Below, piece by piece: positions 62,096 through 64,000 of a DNA stretch of 64,000 bases. The stretch lies in NCBI GenBank assembly GCA_949825025.1, contig OX463781.1, forward strand, positions 42,277,469 to 42,341,468, given 5' to 3'. This DNA comes from Siphlonurus alternatus (taxonomy: Eukaryota; Arthropoda; Insecta; Ephemeroptera; Siphlonuridae). Within the stretch, counting starts at the first letter, position 1; the number at the start of each line of letters is the position of its first letter. Under the pieces are notes generated by a model. That model made no database searches, had not been told where the DNA came from, and worked only from the letters and a program-made list of their open reading frames with translations. The translations under genes and the position numbers were made by a program.

Positions 62096-62190
<95 letters not shown>
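62095..62190. repeat. (GA)n microsatellite
   Basis: About 48 units with one AAAG interruption near 62113. Confidence 0.95.
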
Positions 62191-62194
<4 letters not shown>

Positions 62195-62316
62195 CATTGG
62201 ATGAAAGCAAAATCTGTTCACTAACATCATTCGACTTTGGATTAGTGTAGATAAACATATAGAAAGGCATATAAGCGTAAGTTTACCAATAATAAAATTT
62301 ATTTTTAATTCAGTTT

Positions 62317-62335
<19 letters not shown>

Positions 62336-62364
<29 letters not shown>

Positions 62365-62853
62365 TGTATGTATGTATGTATGTATGTATGTATGTATGTA
62401 TGTATGTATGTATGTATGTATGTATGTATGTATGTATGTATGTATGTATGTATGTATGTATGTATGTATGTATGTATGTATGTATGTATGTATGTATGTA
62501 TGTATGTATGTATGTATGTATGTATGTATGTATGTATGTATGTATGTATGTATGTATGTATGTATGTATGTATGTATGTATGTATGTATGTATGTATGTA
62601 TGTATGTATGTATGTATGTATGTATGTATGTATGTATGTATGTATGTATGTATGTATGTATGTATGTATGTATGTATGTATGTATGTATGTATGTATGTA
62701 TGTATGTATGTATGTATGTATGTATGTATGTATGTATGTATGTATGTATGTATGTATGTATGTATGTATGTATGTATGTATGTATGTATGTATGTATGTA
62801 TGTATGTATGTATGTATGTATGTATGTATGTATGTATGTATGTATGTATGTAT
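62336..62853. repeat. (TATG)n microsatellite
   Basis: About 129 perfect tetranucleotide units, preceded by a (TA)n run from ~62317. Open frames of Met-Tyr-Val-Cys repeats across it are artefacts. Confidence 0.97.
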
Positions 62854-62986
62854 AGATGAATCTAATAATATTTATTTTTATAACTGCACTACATATGAAT
62901 TTAAAACAATCAAAATAATTATTATAATTGACTAGGCGTCGCCTCAGAATATAAGTGTCGTATAAACTGTATATGTATATATACAG

Positions 62987-62989
<3 letters not shown>

Positions 62990-63037
<48 letters not shown>
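62990..63037. repeat. (TA)n microsatellite
   Basis: About 20 TA units with flanking TATACA variants. Other (TA)n runs lie at ~2191-2230, ~10640-10660, ~14955-14985 and ~40516-40530. Confidence 0.9.
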
Positions 63038-63041
<4 letters not shown>

Positions 63042-63216
63042 CTTTTCATTGCTTTTATATAGAATAATGTAGTAGATTGATAGATACAAATTCATGAGAA
63101 TATAATTCATATAAGCAAGCTAACCTTTTAAAATCACTGTAATAAAAGTGCTGTATTCGATGTATTGGTAGGTGTATACAATTTATCAATTATATTAGTG
63201 TATTTCTAGCAATATT

Positions 63217-63371
63217 GGGTGCGATTCACGAAGCAGTTAGACAGGTTTCTAACCACGTTTAGCTTAACCACGTTTAACTATAGGTGGTTTAACACGTGAA
63301 ATAGGTATAGTTAAACGTCGTTAAGCTAAACGTGGTTAAAAACCTGGCTAAATGCTTCGTGAATCGCACCC
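63217..63371. mobile_element. hairpin MITE, ATTCAC ends, stem type A, copy 2
   Basis: 155 bp. Ends GGGTGCGATTCACGAAGCAG and GCTTCGTGAATCGCACCC; stem ACCACGTTTAGCTTAACC against AGCTAAACGTGGTTAA. ATT on both flanks. Confidence 0.85.
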
Positions 63372-64000
63372 ATTGTTTAAACATTAATCAACTAAACACA
63401 TAGTACCGTTCAGAATAAATAAAAATATAATTTTAATTAAATATCATTTTCAGAGTAAGTATATATACGTTTCACACTCAATAAATATTGGTTTTGTAGA
63501 AAATTTCAATTTTCAGTGAGAGAATGATTTAAAAAGTGGCAAAAATTTAGCAATTAACAGATGGGTTTTAATTTCAAATGTCAAATATACGTAATATAAC
63601 AATAATTATTCTTGTGTCAAAATGGTTGTGTGTTTATTTAGTTTTTTTTACAACAAAGTCACAAAAATTCTTTAATGACTTTTTGTTCTCTTTAAATTGT
63701 TTTTTTGCCCTCTTGAAATGAATTTTATTCTGACCAGTTTTATTAAAAATTTAGGTAAAAGTACGTATAGAGCCTATATAAGATGAAAATTTTAGAAATG
63801 GAGCTGTTGTGAAAAAAAAACACTATTATCTTGAATTTTGATTCAGTTTAAGAAATAAAACATTTGAAAAATTTATAATTTCAACTATTATCTATCACAG
63901 AAATATAACTCCGAAGTACCTCCGATCAATCGTTATTGATATTTAATTTTAGCTACATATAATTTATATATATAAAACAATAAATCATGTATGCAACAAA

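Noticed and set aside
62336..62935. Long open frames with Met-Tyr-Val-Cys or Tyr-Ile-His-Thr repeats
   Set aside because: They are translations of the (TATG)n array, open in several frames on both strands.

Overview
The window is AT-rich nuclear DNA from an invertebrate animal. Spliced GT-AG genes, tRNA- and 5S-derived SINEs, very long (GA)n arrays and many short palindromic transposons point to an arthropod, and the SSR load fits a crustacean. That taxonomic guess is an inference, because no marker in the window settles it.

1-22.2 kb holds most of an anoctamin-8 (ANO8/TMEM16H) gene on the + strand. Fourteen coding positions are resolved to the base, from an exon starting at 528 to a stop at 22172-22174, giving 1054 visible residues in one open frame. 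The 5' end lies outside the window. One exon position is occupied by two alternative 56-bp exons (14199-14254 and 15559-15614) that encode homologous 19-residue segments. Including both creates a stop, so they must be mutually exclusive.

The intron after 1760 carries a complete, young LTR retrotransposon in antisense (2674-10492): two 1380-bp LTRs with three visible mismatches and a 4-bp target duplication AGCT. Its single 1505-codon ORF joins gag and protease directly to the tail of an integrase. Reverse transcriptase, RNase H and most of integrase are missing, so it looks like a non-autonomous deletion derivative that still moved recently.

29.1-30.6 kb holds an intact, intronless class A GPCR gene on the - strand. 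I found no other convincing gene; 30.6-64 kb is AT-rich DNA full of mobile elements and microsatellites.

The main texture of the window is palindromic, hairpin-forming elements. They include six copies of a ~300-bp family (called PAL here); a group of hairpins that share ATTCAC-containing ends but have unrelated stems; two larger foldback elements (17.9-19.4 kb and 55.5-56.6 kb); and MITEs with TSDs typical of hAT (8 bp), piggyBac (TTAA) and Tc1/mariner (TA). A 200-N gap lies at 45837-46036 between a 5S-derived SINE and a (GA)n array. Long SSRs include a ~518-bp (TATG)n array at 62336-62853.
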